A stretch of DNA of 64,000 bases from Muricea muricata (taxonomy: Eukaryota; Cnidaria; Anthozoa; Malacalcyonacea; Plexauridae). The DNA is taken from contig OY979717.1 in NCBI GenBank assembly GCA_963855995.1, positions 13,845,960 to 13,909,959 of the forward strand, in the 5' to 3' direction. A model generated the notes under the pieces. That model was not told the origin of the DNA. It did not search any database and saw only the letters and a list, made by a program, of their open reading frames with translations. Shown here one piece after another: positions 13,042 to 25,855 of the stretch (position 1 is the first letter of the stretch; each line of letters begins with the position of its first letter). The position numbers and the translations under genes are program-made.

Positions 13042-14403
13042 TTATGTGGAATAATTTTGTGGTAAAACTTCTAAATAAATTAAGTAGATAAATATAGTGC
13101 ATGAAAATCCCAATGATAATGTCACAACCCCAATTATATAATTAGGGTCAAGGTTCAATAAGACACGTTTATAAAAAAGAGGCATATATTTCCATTCTGG
13201 CGGGTAACGAACAAACTGATGATTAGTTAATTCCCGACTAATTTTATACAAACTATGTGCATGTTTCGAGTATACCCTGTCAAGGTGGTTTACATCGGCG
13301 CAGCATGGTAAAAAATTACATATGTACGCTACAATCGTGGCAAATACTCTGTGGACACCGGACAGTGAAGCTCATGACAAAAAAATGAATGACAAGATTA
13401 TTATACACTATTCCCCCCCCCCTCCATTCCCCCTGTACGATGTTACTTTTATTATCTTTTTCATTTTTTAATTCGCCATATTGTTTCGACATTTCAAGCC
13501 ATTTTACTTATTTAGTAAATGTGGTGTGTCGCGCAACTGAACTATCTACAATACTCTAACTACACATGCACTGTTCGCCGCGGGCCCAAGCCGCTGCGCA
13601 TTATAATACCCCTGAACATGGCGTCTCGTCATGCCCCTAACTTAACCTAACCTAGTGCGTGTCGCACCTATGAGCCACCATAAACAGGGGTTGACTCACG
13701 TACATCTTTCGTTGATTGTCTGCGTTGTCCCACACCAAGAGAAACCTAGACATTGGTAGCGGACTTCATCATGAAGCTAGCTCAGCTAACCAATGTGCAT
13801 GCTTTTACCTGCTGCGGAAGATTCATTGAAAGGGGCCCCCTCTTCTTGTATTTTAGTATTTTACACAGCGTCTCTCTTCTTACAGGTAACCCTTGTACCC
13901 TCTAAACTATGGGTACCATTTGTACCCTCCTAACCACAAAGAAAACATTGCCAATTCTTATGAAGTGCCTTCCACCTCAGATAAATTATTTTTGGCACGG
14001 TTTTCATGCAATGAACTTATCAAATGCATCAAGATGAATCTAGGTTAAAAGCCTGGCGAAAGCTTTACTTGCACGCATCCTAGGTCTCAGCATCCTGTCT
14101 AAACTAGGGCCGGCGCGCGTCGCTCCTAACGCTAAAACCTGTTAATTTTCCTTCAGACAAATCTGTTCCTGCAAAGCGATTTGTCGTCAATACTACCACG
14201 CGTCGCCAAATTTCTGTTTTGCTTTACACAAATAGGGTTAGTCTAATGCAGAACCGACTTAACGCACTTAAATGTATTTAGAGAGGGAACAGGAAAACAT
14301 TGGCACAATTCGCCAAGCCGAAACTAACATGCAAAACACAACATAAAGTCATAGACTCACTCAGTACTGCAGGTCTGTCGTCACCGTTATCATAGGTATC
14401 CAT
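13042..14403 (-). CDS. Tentative small membrane protein, 3-exon model
   Basis: I do not recognise this protein. On the minus strand a frame stays open from about 13372 to the TAA at 13042. It contains a clear hydrophobic segment, IIGVVTLSLGFSCTIFIYLI, after a basic and aromatic stretch. A model joins 14403-14361 (ATG, opening MDTYDNGDDR), 13745-13700 and 13348-13042. Donors are GTGAGT twice, acceptors are CTAG and ACAG, and the phases agree, giving about 131 residues with one or two membrane segments. An alternative acceptor for exon 3 at 13252 keeps the same frame and gives 99 residues. The acceptors lack good pyrimidine tracts, and an open frame of this length can occur by chance in this window. 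Transcript data would be needed to accept it. Confidence 0.28.
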
Positions 14404-14979
14404 GGCATTCGACGCCACAAATTATTTTGGATCTTAATTTTGCCAAATCATTCAGCTTAAAAAAACTTCATTCAAAAAATATCTGCGTTAAAAACCTCAA
14501 AATCTGCATCAAAATGCCGCCAGAAAAACGCTAGGCAAAACCAGGCAAACCAAAAAACTGACCACAAATCAAAGTTTGGTCTCATTCCAAATTAATATTT
14601 CCAAGCTTGCTGAAGAATAATTCCAATCTCATGCCGCAAACAACAAGCACAAACGTAGGATGGCCAGACCTGAACCTGCGCTGGCTGTTTAACGAGAATC
14701 AATCGAATGGACTCGTCAGCAAGTCGGGAAATTTCTATTCGAAATAATACCACCCCTCGACGAATGACCAACCGGTCATCTGCGAAAGCTTTGTCTAGCG
14801 CTTTAGCCTTTGCCAAAATGGTGAAAATTTCAAAATTTTATTGCAAACATATTTTGAGAAAAAAATTTAAAGAAACCTGGAAAATATAGTTTTTAGAAGA
14901 AAGTTCCATGTTTTGTTCGAAAATTTTAGCCGAAATTTTTGTCTTTAATTGGGGCGACCGTTTGGATTTCTCTTTCGTA
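14404..14979. other. Intergenic, short open frames only
   Basis: A 60-codon plus-strand frame (14707, opening MDSSASREIS) overlaps a minus-strand frame. Neither shows a recognisable domain or clear splice context. Confidence 0.35.
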
Positions 14980-15183
<204 letters not shown>

Positions 15184-15310
15184 AAATGCGGTCCAACCTA
15201 CGAGCCCTCGTGGTTATGTTTGCTCCGCGGCTCGTGATTGGTTGCGACTAAAAGCATTGATTGGTATGAGTACACAGGGTAATGACGTTTAGGCCTGAAT
15301 TGTATTCCAT

Positions 15311-15444
15311 AAGGCCGGTTTCAAACGTCGAATTTTTCATGCATCGAATGCAATTCAAACAATAGATAATGAGGTTAGTCATCTCATTATCTATTGTTTG
15401 AATTGCGTTCGATGCATGCAAGATTCGACGTTTGAAACAGACCT
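15311..15444. repeat. Hairpin MITE
   Basis: Near-perfect inverted arms of about 60 bases run from AGG(C/T)C(G/T)GTTTCAAACGTCGAAT to a short GTTAGTC-type centre. No coding capacity. Confidence 0.85.
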
Positions 15445-15491
15445 AAGGTCTGTTTATATCGCAGTTATTGAGTCCAAGGCGACTCACATTG

Positions 15492-15789
15492 TACAGAGTG
15501 TCCCACAAAAAGCGGACGCTATTGAATTCAACTATTGTTAGAATTTGAATGGCCTAGCAGTATAATTGCTCCAGAGTGCCCCAGAAAAATGAACGCTGTT
15601 GAAATCACTTATTGTTAGAACTTTGAATAGCTTAGTACTAACTTCTAGGCCATTCAAAGTTCTAACAATAAGTGATTTCAACAGCGTCCATTTTTCTGGG
15701 GCACTCTGGAGTAATTATACTGCTAGGCTATTCAAATTCTAACAATAGTTGAATTCAATAGCGTCCGCTTTTTGTGGAAACCCTGTCAC
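15492..15789. repeat. Long hairpin MITE, arms about 135 bases
   Basis: The left arm carries AAAAAGCGGACGCTATTGAA and GTTGAAATCACTTATTGTTA. Both recur as reverse complements in the right arm. The centre is near 15635-15650. Each arm also holds two related sub-repeats, a GTGTCCCACAAAAAGCGGACGC block and a GTGCCCCAGAAAAATGAACGC block. Confidence 0.85.
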
Positions 15790-16559
15790 AGTATAGGAAA
15801 TGGACAATAGGGCCACTCAGCTGTGCAAAAAGGCGCCCTATTATTATTATGAAATCTACTGCTGCCACCAGCCAGTTCAGCGTTCTTATTGGCCAGAAAA
15901 TGCAATTGACTGGCTGGCATAATGGTAATTAGATGCGTAATGCGATATGCGTAGACACAAACTTCAACATAAAGACTATTAGTAAAACACGGAGTACGGA
16001 GCACCATTTACGGAGCACGGAGCCACCACTTTACGGAGCAGTAGAGAAACCTAAATCCTTTATGATAAACTATACATTGTTTAATCCCATTATTATTACA
16101 AATTTTATTAGTAAAGACTTTTCGCGTATTCGTTTTAAATAGCATGCAGTTTTTATATAAAAGTAGATAAAGTTTCTATAAACTAAACTTAGAGTCTTAA
16201 GGCTGCTTTCCAGTTACGCGTTTTTCACACGTACGTACACGCACGTAAAAGTCTAAATCAATTTCAATATTACATTTGAAATAAAAAAATGTTTCGATGG
16301 AGAGAATTCAGCATTCGCTACAAGTTAGCATACTTTAGTGATGAAAAAGCCAAAAAGGCTACGTCAATCTTTATTTTAGGTAATCTTGATTTAGCGATGT
16401 GAAAAAATAATTCACATAATTATAAGTTGCACCAAGGTCGACTTGTGGTGCGGAAGAAGATTTTTTGCCGAATGTGGAACATCTTTTGTGCATGTTCTCA
16501 GGAAATTACAAATATTTACCTGTGATTGAATTTTGGCATTTACAGTAATTGCAACATAT
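15790..16559. other. Intergenic with one dispersed repeat
   Basis: 15800-15980 is an inverted relative of 51620-51790; both contain the block around TACGCATATCGCATTA. From 16000 to 16559 nothing else is recognised. Confidence 0.5.
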
Positions 16560-17400
16560 TATCCTGCTAACTCTGCATGGGCATACATTCTTTCGAGTGC
16601 ACAGTGATCATGCAGTAAGACTGCTGATTTGCTGATGACAATCTCAGGAACTAGTACACCGTCAATTCTTTCGAAACTGTATGATTCGGCTTAGACATGG
16701 TTGCATTTGGTAGTAACTTTTTTGAATATGTTTTCGTGCATTCGTTGAAGTGCAAGCAGTCTTCTTAAAATCTAATTGAAGAGCATTGCTGTCAAATGCG
16801 GCAAGACGTAGTTCCACGAATGTTTCAAAATCTGTTGATGGTTTGAGGCATTTGACCAGAAATAATTCTGACATCTCTATCGCGGTTTCTGTTAGCGGAC
16901 GACAATCGAAATTCATCATCAAGGAAGCATCATCATTAATCAGGTTTAAGAACTGCATTCACTCGGCTGAAAGTTTCGTCGTTATCTTGCTAGTTGTATC
17001 ACTTCCAGTTAGTGAGTGGAGTGCAGGTACACATTTAGTAAATCACTATCAACGTTGTTGCACATTGCATGAAGGGGTAAAATGGTTCATTTCACGCCAG
17101 AGGCAGAGTTACTGAAAAATGGTATAATAAGTACAAAAAAACATCGGTATCGCCGGACAATAAGGTAACTGTAGTGGGGTCAGTTCGGTGGCATAAAATA
17201 TCCTGTATGTGAAACATTATCCGATCGTCTTCTTCCTCGTGTGTGCAATCTAAATGAGCAAACGGTGAAGCACGTGAACGTCCATTTGAAACTCATGCCA
17301 CGACTTTGGAGATACCAAGATAAAGAGCTTTGCTTCTTGGTTGTAAGCCACTCGACATGAAAAGCCTAGAATGCTGTTTTGCTGACGGAAGATCCGAAGA
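16560..17400 (-). pseudogene. Relic of a transposon-associated protein family common in cnidarians
   Basis: Read on the minus strand from 17400 down, broken frames give these pieces in order. HEEEDDRIMFHIQDIL (near 17240) then LLSGDTDVFLYLLYHF, resembling a PIN-like nuclease segment. LTGSDTTSKITTKLS (near 17000). FLVKCLKPSTDFETFVELRLA to HIQKSYYQMQP (16958-16690). GVLVPEIVISK (near 16640). I know this order from very abundant uncharacterised proteins of anthozoan and mollusc genomes; that is recollection, not a search. Stops and small deletions break it at several points, so it is non-functional. Confidence 0.6.
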
Positions 17401-17905
17401 TGCCCAAAAGTTTTCCGACACAACTGGGACTTTTTGATTCGGTGATATCACATCAAGAAGTGAACAACCATCTGTGTAGATTTCCCTCTTCTCTTCCTAA
17501 TGTTGTTTCTCGAATGTCGATTTGCCCAGGTTTAGTATAATGATGATTAGTCAATATTGAAAAGGGGGTAGGAAGGGGAATTGGGTTTTTTATACTTGTA
17601 TGTAGAAAATTGTATAATTAAACAATTTTCGCACGCGCTGTCCACGAAAATTTTTGCCAGGAAATTAGCTGTGGTCTCTGGGCACGGGCATATGTCAAAT
17701 GGCACGGGCGGAGCATGAACATGAATGTGGAAGACTGGGAATGACATCATTCATCATCATTCGATATTCTTTTTACTCCATCGCAAAGTGAATTCATTTG
17801 ACAAAAACTTTTCATTTATACAATATTTCGTTGCTGTTATATACTTTTTAAGGATCTGGCAGGTTCAGTGGTCCAGGCAAGTCTTTATGACGGTCATTAG
17901 TACTC
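17401..17905. other. Upstream region of the MFSD14 gene
   Basis: No coding feature recognised. The 5' UTR and promoter of the transporter should lie here. No canonical TATA element stands at an obvious distance from the ATG. Confidence 0.4.
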
Positions 17906-20900
17906 ATGAAACAAGCAAAAATCGGCAAGAAGACGCTAAAACGTCTAGTGTCTTTCCCTGGTTTAGTCTCGAAGTCAAGACAATTTTGGAAAGACAAAGA
18001 CTATCGTCGTGAAGCTGGTGCGGTAAGTTGTGATATTTACATCCATTTGTAACCATTAACATATCCTTGGCATTGTATACAACAGCAGTGCATAAAGTTA
18101 AGCCTCTCCACGACTAAATTTTAAAAGTTATGGTTGGGTTTTATAAAGGTTTTGTTGCTCGATCATCACTTTATGCTGTGTACGTCTGTGTTTACATTTG
18201 TACTTGTATTCTATTATGTGTATTCTTAGACTATTGCTTTGATTTAAATTTGTTAATGTGGTAACTTACATGTTTTACGATTTGTAGCATAAATGTTTTG
18301 TGCAAAATGAATTACATGTCATTTGTTGTAATGTCACTTCCTCTCACTCTTTGTTTGGGGGCTTATTAAACAATGATATAAAGGCTTTAAACTTTAAAGC
18401 AAGCGAACTAAAGACAAAGAATTCTATCCAACAACCCAAAATATATTAGAAATCATATTCGTTTGTATCCAGCACTGGTCATTGTCAGAAAAGGAGGTTT
18501 CTGTCATGATATTATTTTATGTTCTTTAACTTGTACTTTACAGCTACTTACAGCATTTTTAAGTCAGACTTGATATCAACACTTCTGCAAATTGATTTTA
18601 ATTTCATGTTACATCGTTTCAAACTACATTTGTTTCACTTTGTGAGACGTTTTGTAAGGGTTTGAGATAGGCAGTTTTCTCAGTTAAATATTCAGTTGGA
18701 TACTAAGGTGTCAAAACCTTGGTAACCCAACAAGATATTAAGAGGCTGTCATGTAGTAGCTAGTTTTTTTCTGGGCATGTAACATTAGTCAGTGATTAGG
18801 TAAGAGAGAGGGATAAAATAATGACAGAACAGGTCTACAATTTACAATAGGGACATTTTGTTGATGATCTGTGAGAGATTCTGGATTATATATATATTAT
18901 ATATTTAATTTTTCTGTAGCATTGATAAGTAAGATACAAAACCTAGGCGTCATTGGCATTCGGAATCAAAATGTTTGAGTAATATAATGTTTGAGTAATA
19001 TATATGTAGATGCATGTGCACTTTAACATCTTGATCAGCTACAGGAAGTTCAAAATTTATGCATATTTAATTAATGTACAACAAACAAATCTCAAGACCT
19101 TGATGTCTTATTTGGGCAATTAGTTAAGGCATAATTTAATGGCTCCAATACCAAAATTATTGTTTATTGTTATTTAACTATTGCCTCTTCTGCAGTCTGT
19201 GGTATGCCCCAGGGTATACCAGGCAAACCCACAGCTGCATTGCCTGATTCAGTATTCCCTGGGGGCATTTACCCCTCAGTTTTGGGAGATACATGTAATG
19301 GGAAAAATGTGTTTAGACTAGGTAAATTATTTTATTGAAAATAGTTGGTAAATTTATGGATATTGTTTTCTGCTCTCTGGCCTCCCTCGCATGGCTCAGG
19401 GCTTCTACATAAATCTTTATCCGGTGCAGTCTTTTTTGTTTACAAAGTTGCAATCTAAGTTTCTTGCATGCAAATCAGAATGACATAATATGCTCAAAGC
19501 TATAAAGTTATATTGGAAATTAATGAAAATTAGGTGGGATTAAAAATATTTTTAGAGGGGTGAATATTTTATTTTGGGGGCTTATACCTAAAATTTAGGG
19601 AGTGGCATCCCTAAACCCCTTCACCTCAAGTGGGGTAAAGAGTGCATGACAGTGTTGAAGTTATAAAAGTTTTAACATGATTACTTTGTTTTAGGCTCAA
19701 GGTTATGGAAAGCCAAGTATTTACCATGCAACCATTATTATATTTTTGGAATACTTTGCATGGGGTTTGCTTACTGGGCCCATGCTTAATGTAAGTGTAT
19801 TGTAATTTTGTATTTTGTGTGTAGTGCAGACAATCAAATTTCAATATGATTTACTGTGCAACCTGCGTGAACAAAAATGGCATCAGTCCTAGCAAAACCA
19901 TGAAAAAAAATACTCACAACCTATAAGACATAACCTATGTAGCCCTTTCACAATACCGGTGCAAAGCTGGAACTGCAAATATTTTCATGCCTACTAAAAA
20001 AATTATGTATTTTTACATTCAGCCTAATTGTGGCATGTAATCTTGGTGACGACAGAAATGTGACAAGGTGTATCTTGCAAATTTTGTGTATAATGCCTTG
20101 TGTCATCATAAATTATCCTCTTCATGAAAAATAGAAAGTTAGATAAATCAGCCATTCATCAAGCCAATCAGTTGTCAAATAATGGAAAGATATATTTTTT
20201 AGTTTAGATGAATGAGTGAAATATTAATTATTGAATTATTATTATTGATAGCATATACCATCAATAGTATCATAATATTAGTGATTTTAAAAATATAGCC
20301 TGTAGATAGATAAATATATTCAATTTTTTTTAAACAACATTTTTATATGATTGTTGCAGGTGCTGGGTGAAACATTTCCCAAGCATACATTTTTAATGAA
20401 TGGATTGGTTCAAGGAGTAAAGGTAATTATTAGAAAAAGCCATGTGTGCCTTAGAGACAGGCATTTATTTCAATTTTAAGTTCTTAATTGACCATAATGA
20501 AAAAGATAACTGCATGTACATTTTACTAGCAGCATGCATCAAACAAAAGTGAATGTAAATGAAATAAAATGTTTAAATATGAAATGTTGATTTTTTCATT
20601 TTATCTTCTCAAACAGCATTTATAAGAGGGGGTGTTTATTGCAAATTTCTGTAGATTAAGGGGGTGTTTATTAAACTGGAGCATTAGATAGAGGGCATTT
20701 ATATTACAATAAATATGGCATGGTAAATTTTGATCTCTGCTTTTGTTCTGTGCTCTTTCACAAAGAGCAATAGTATACCAGAATCCAGTCATGTTAAAGC
20801 ATGGACCATCAATTATCTCGGAGCTATAAATTAAACTAACTTTTCCCATTTTAAATTTTAATGCAATAATGATGCAAGACTTTCCAATTGATTTGAGTAT

Positions 20901-23900
20901 AGAATGAAACTTGCTCATTATTACATGTGCTCAATGTTAACTTTGATAATCATTAAATAATGTATTTTGTAGGGATTTTTGTCATTTTTAAGTGCACCAC
21001 TCATTGGTGCTTTATCTGATGTTTGGGGAAGAAAATCATTTTTATTGCTGACTGTGGGATTTACCTGTGTGCCAATTCCATTATTGAGGTTTAATCCTTG
21101 GTAAGTTAATATTTCAATTATTATATTGGCAACTGTATCTTACAGACAAGTTACTTTTAGAACAGTTAAATTTGCTTATAAAATCAAAGATGTTTCCCTT
21201 TAATAGAACTGTTGGTTTGCACATATATTCTTTATCTACTGTACTTGTATGTCTCATAATTGGTATTTAAATTTTGTCATGATAGCAGAATTTGATTTGC
21301 TGGTTAACCGTGTGTGTTCTAGACATGGAAATATCTCACAATACATTACTGTATAAGATGGCATAGCCAGTGACTAAATATTTTATGAAGAAAGCTTTTG
21401 GCTACCTAACTGTAGCCTTTGACAGATTAATGGTACAGTTAGGTAGCCAAAAACTTGTTTAATAAAATATTTCTACAGACACTGTGTACTTTAACTAATG
21501 ATGGTTTTCTCTAAGGTGGTTTTTTGGTGTGATGTCAATATCTGGAGTGTTTGCAGTTACTTTCTCTGTCGTCTTTGCTTATGTTGCGGATTGCACAGAT
21601 GAAAATGAACGAACTACAGCATATGGCTTGGTACAGTAGACGTTTAATCCCCTTTTAATTTACTAGTAACACCAACATAACCCACTAGGCAACTATCTTT
21701 CCTAATGTATGTTGGTTGGTTTTTGCGTATTAATCAGAATATTCAAAGTATCCAATGTCAGACATCAACTAGCTGGTGCTTGACACTTTTTCAGGCTTGT
21801 TGATATTTCCTACTTTTCTCTTCCCAGGTATCTGCTACGTTTGCAGCGAGCCTAATCACTAGTCCTGCACTTGGCTCCCATCTTCAGGGAATCTATAATG
21901 ATAATGTAGTAATCGCCTTGGCAACAGCCGTTGCAGTTTTAGATATTTTGTTTATATTACTGCTTGTCCCAGAGTCTTTACCAGAGCGTATGAGACCTGC
22001 ATCGTGGGGTACACCGGTGTCCTGGGAACAAGCGGATCCTTTTAATGTAAGTAGTGCACTCAATAAATCACAACTCATGTGCTTGATAATTTGACAGAAT
22101 GCAAAAAAAAAACCCATAATTAACTTTTAAACCTAACACTTCCATATATTTCAAGTCATTTCGTTAAAAAAATTATCTATTTCCTCCACGAGAGAAAGAA
22201 AAAATCCACCTTCTACTAAAACTAACGCCCTTTTAATGGCTATAGAAAGAACCTAATGCCAAGGACACAGTATTATATATACATGAGTATAATAGCATAA
22301 AGGTCTGGCTGTAAAATACTAATTTTATTAAAACATTGTTTTTATTCTGTTCTTCGACAGAAGTGCAATTTTGCCAATACGTACTTGTGCACATTACTGA
22401 CACTTCAAACGTGTTCATGATTCGATTCCTTACTGATAGAGTTCTTTGTTTACTTTTTGCAGTCGTTGAGAAAAGTAGGAAATGATCCAACTGTTCTCCT
22501 GTTGTCTATAGCTGTATTTTTATCTTATTTGCCTGAAGCTGGACAGTATTCCTGCATGTTTCTTTATCTAAAGAAAGTAAGTAGAATTTAAAGGTTATAC
22601 CAGGTCCTAGGAGTACAAGCATAAAAACGCAAAAGTTACAACAAACCTGCAAGCAAATCTTCTTACAAGTCTGTTAACAAGTTGTCTTCGCACTGCTTGT
22701 TTCAGGTTGTTGCTTAACAAGCTTAATAGGACTACAAGGCTTGTTACAAGTTTGTTCCAACAAACTGGCAAAAATTATTGTTACAACCTCGCGTCGTCAA
22801 CTTTGTGACAATGGTGTTACAACAGATCTGTATAGGAGTTAGTGGGACAACCTTGTTACGAGTCTAATCTTCCTGTCAAGCTTGTTGCGAGTTGTCAACA
22901 AATTGTTAACTCATCTTGTTGACGGCTTGTTGGCAGCCTTGTTGCTGCAAGTTAGGAGATTTTTATTTCTATAAGGAAAACAGTATAGGAAACAACAATT
23001 TCAAGGTTATCTGGAAAACACGGACACCGGACAGCGCGGTAGTTAGGGTTACAGTTAGGGTTGGAGTTAGCATGCTGTCCGTGTCCGCGTTGTCCGGTGT
23101 CCGTGTTTTCCAGATAACCCAATTTCGAAGTGAAAAGTGACGTGCCCTGCAATACCAGTTATTTCCTAATCTTCTGCTCGCTCGTTCTACTGAACAAACG
23201 TCGTGGAAGAAGGGCATGCAGTCGTGCCCGTACAAGAAACGTCGCAGCATTTTCAATTTTCATTTAAAGGGAAATGGCAACAAAATTTTTTATTGTCTCA
23301 TTTGGAAGAGGCTCTAAAAGTAATTCATAAACGTCTTTTACAAAGTTTTTATATCAGTTTTACTTTGGGAGATATTGTCACCTGAATAATCGAACTGTCC
23401 GCCATCTTGGATTAATTTTTAACCTTATTAAACAATGTTTTGGTGACGTCACAACAGGGATAAGCTATTCAAAGCTTCTCATAAATATCTACCAACAATC
23501 ACATATTGTTTAAAATCTTTTCAGTCCATGCTGAAATCCGAAACACTTACCACGTGTGTGGTTATTGGAGAAGATTAATCATTGTGTCGTAAGAAAAAAA
23601 AATGGCGTGACCCCAGTTGTGACGTATCATGCATATCTACAAATATCCAAGATGGCGGACAACTAAGGATTTCAAGTCAAAATATCTCACCAAATAAGGC
23701 AGATATAAAAATTCTGTAATAGACTTCTATATATTGTTTTGGAGTCTCTTTCAAATAAGCCGATAAAAATTTTTGTTGCCATTTCCCTTTAAACGAGTTT
23801 TGAAATTTCTCAATCTTAGGTCATGTGTTTTGACTCTGAAGATGTGGCAACATTTATTGCAGTTGCGGGGATTTTATCTGTCCTTGCTCAGGTAATGAAA

Positions 23901-25855
23901 ATTCATTTATTTTAATATCATTTTCTAGCGGCTAAACGTCATAGATGTACAGTAGATAGAAAATTATACTATTGTCTGCAAAACACTATCCAATTTACAT
24001 GTACATTGCATGTTTTTCGTAATTCATTGTCGTACATTTTAATTCATTGTACTATATTCAAATCATTTCAATTCCTCAATAATGCTGCTAGTACTGTATG
24101 ATGAAATCTAATATGCTCATGTTTTGTTTTGTGATTGCAGACGGCCGTTTTAGCGTTATTAAAGAGAAACATAGGATTGAAAAATTGCATTCTCGTAGGA
24201 CTTGTTTTTCAAGCGCTTCAACTAGCTTGGTATGGTTTAGGGAGTCAGCCTTGGTACGTTATGTGTTTTTAAATTGTTTAGATTATAATGTGGTAACCTA
24301 TAATGTAGTTTAAATACATGGAATGCAATGATGATCCAGGCCACTTTTGCTTGCAATAAAACCTACAGTACCAATAAATTTACGCTATATTTTAAATGCA
24401 TTGACGATATACAACCATTACAACGTATGTCAGCGCTAGGCGTAAGCAATGAGTCACTGGGTTTACTATGTTTTCAGGATGATGTGGGCTGCGGGCTCGC
24501 TTGCCTCCATGGCCAGTTTAACGTATCCTGCCATAAGTGCCTTGGTCTCCTGCAACTCGGATTCTGATCAGCAAGGTAATAGATGAAAACAAAATATCAC
24601 CATCGCCTGTGCCGGAAAACTAACTGTATATTTCATCTAAATAAGAAGAAAGCGCCCGCACCTCGACCACAGCCTCGACCACACGTCAGGAGAGTGGGAC
24701 CGAAACTGGCCATTTGATTGCGACGTGAATATATTGAGTAAACCAGTGTGATTCTGTTGGGGCATACCAGTGTAGAGTTAGGAAGTGCAGGGGCATACTA
24801 CTGTGGGGGTTAGGGACTTTGCACCCCTCTGCAAACACACCTTCACTAACGTCGTGGGCAAACAGTTTATGTCATAAAAACGAGTCTTGTGGGTAAAGTC
24901 GATTGGAAATGGACGGTAAATTTGTCAACAGAATTGATATGGTTGGGAAATTTAAAAATGTGTAGAGGAACACCCAGCCCCCCCCTCCCGAAAAAAATGG
25001 ATTGTTTTTAAAAAAACTGCACTATCTTGACGCTTGTGGTGTTTTCTCTCTGAGTTCCATATCCACAACGAACCATACATGAAGACCATGACTGCATGCT
25101 CTGTCTTAAAGATGTTTAGATCAAGTAAATAAAAATTACGAATGACCTTACTTTTCTCCACTCTAGGTGCTGTCCAAGGTATTATTACAGGCATACGTGG
25201 TTTATGTAATGGATTGGGACCTGCGTTATTTGGTCTTATGTTTTTTATATTCCACGTTAACCTTGACTCGCCTAAACCAGGCTCCTCGCTTAAAACAAAC
25301 TCTACAGCGACAAAGACAGCTTCTGGTGACCCGTCGTTAAGAGTAAGTATAATAATTTAGGTTATTACTGTAGTTAATATACTGTAATTAAGACTTGATT
25401 ATTATACCATTTATAAGGCCTACAAAACTGGAGACTGGAGTGATACGTACCGATGTTGTGTTGGTACTGTAGAATACAAGCAATATTATTAATTTTGACA
25501 ACGCCAAGTATGTACTGTATTTTCACAACGAAATCCGAAACTTTGTCAACAATTTTTCCATCAAAAATGGTTCAATTACGTAAGATCTACAATTATTTTT
25601 TGTAATTTTACTTGCTCATGCGTGTTTTTGTCGTTGTAGGGAATTGGAACAGGTGCTCCGTTCCTTTTCGGGGCAGGCTTGGTGATTTTAGCTTTATTAT
25701 TAACATTATTCCTGCCTGAGAAAAAGACAGTATTGACGGTGAACGTAGGTTCTCCCAAGAAAACAAACCGTGCTAGCGGCTCTGATGATAGCGATAAAAC
25801 TGCCGAAAGTGAAATATCCGAGAATATGCCAATGTTATTCAACACGGACTCGTGA
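17906..25855 (+). CDS. MFSD14: MFSD14/HIAT1-type major facilitator transporter, 12 exons, 508 aa
   Basis: Exons: 17906-18022, 19695-19790, 20360-20422, 20973-21100, 21516-21630, 21828-22046, 22463-22576, 23820-23891, 24141-24253, 24478-24575, 25167-25342 and 25640-25855 (TGA). All are GT/AG with consistent phases. The product is a twelve-helix multi-pass transporter closely matching vertebrate MFSD14A/B (hippocampus-abundant transcript 1), whose substrate is poorly known. Diagnostic blocks in order: PSIYHATIIIFLEYFAWGLL in exon 2, TFPKHTFLMNGLVQGVK in exon 3, the loop 2-3 signature GALSDVWGRKS in exon 4, FAYVADCTDENERTTAYGL in exon 5, PESLPERMRPASWG in exon 6, FLSYLPEAGQYS in exon 7, and GIITGIRGLCNGLGPALFG in exon 11. 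The ATG at 17906 gives a 39-residue basic N-terminus spliced in phase 0 to the conserved core. The C-terminus ends in a Ser/Asp/Glu-rich cytosolic tail. Intron 7 carries three repeat elements. No disruption is seen. Confidence 0.96.
21396..21453. repeat. Small hairpin in MFSD14 intron 4
   Basis: TTTTGGCTACCTAACTGTA at the left pairs exactly with TACAGTTAGGTAGCCAAAA at the right, around a loop of about 20 bases. Confidence 0.8.
22617..22970. repeat. CTTGTTG-rich MITE, copy b
   Basis: Same family as 7174-7626: ACAAGTTGT and TTGTTACAAG motifs alternate on both strands between ends resembling ATAAAAACGC. It begins about 40 bases after exon 7 of MFSD14, inside intron 7. Confidence 0.75.
23005..23119. 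repeat. Fold-back MITE with telomere-like loop
   Basis: Inverted arms open GGTTATCTGGAAAACACGGA and continue through ACCGGACA. The loop contains GTTAGGGTT-type units (about 23041-23070) resembling imperfect TTAGGG telomere repeats. It lies in MFSD14 intron 7. Confidence 0.85.
23263..23793. repeat. Inverted-repeat element, TTTAAAGGGAAATGGCAACA termini
   Basis: The terminal inverted repeats match at 23263-23290 and 23766-23793. Imperfect pairing continues inward, with CCGCCATCTTGGAT near 23400 pairing with ATCCAAGATGGCGG near 23645. It lies in MFSD14 intron 7 and ends 26 bases before exon 8. Confidence 0.8.

Noticed and set aside
14592..14889. Overlapping opposite-strand frames near a GC-richer patch
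   Set aside because: Both have ordinary-looking composition, but there is no domain, no splice evidence and each shadows the other.
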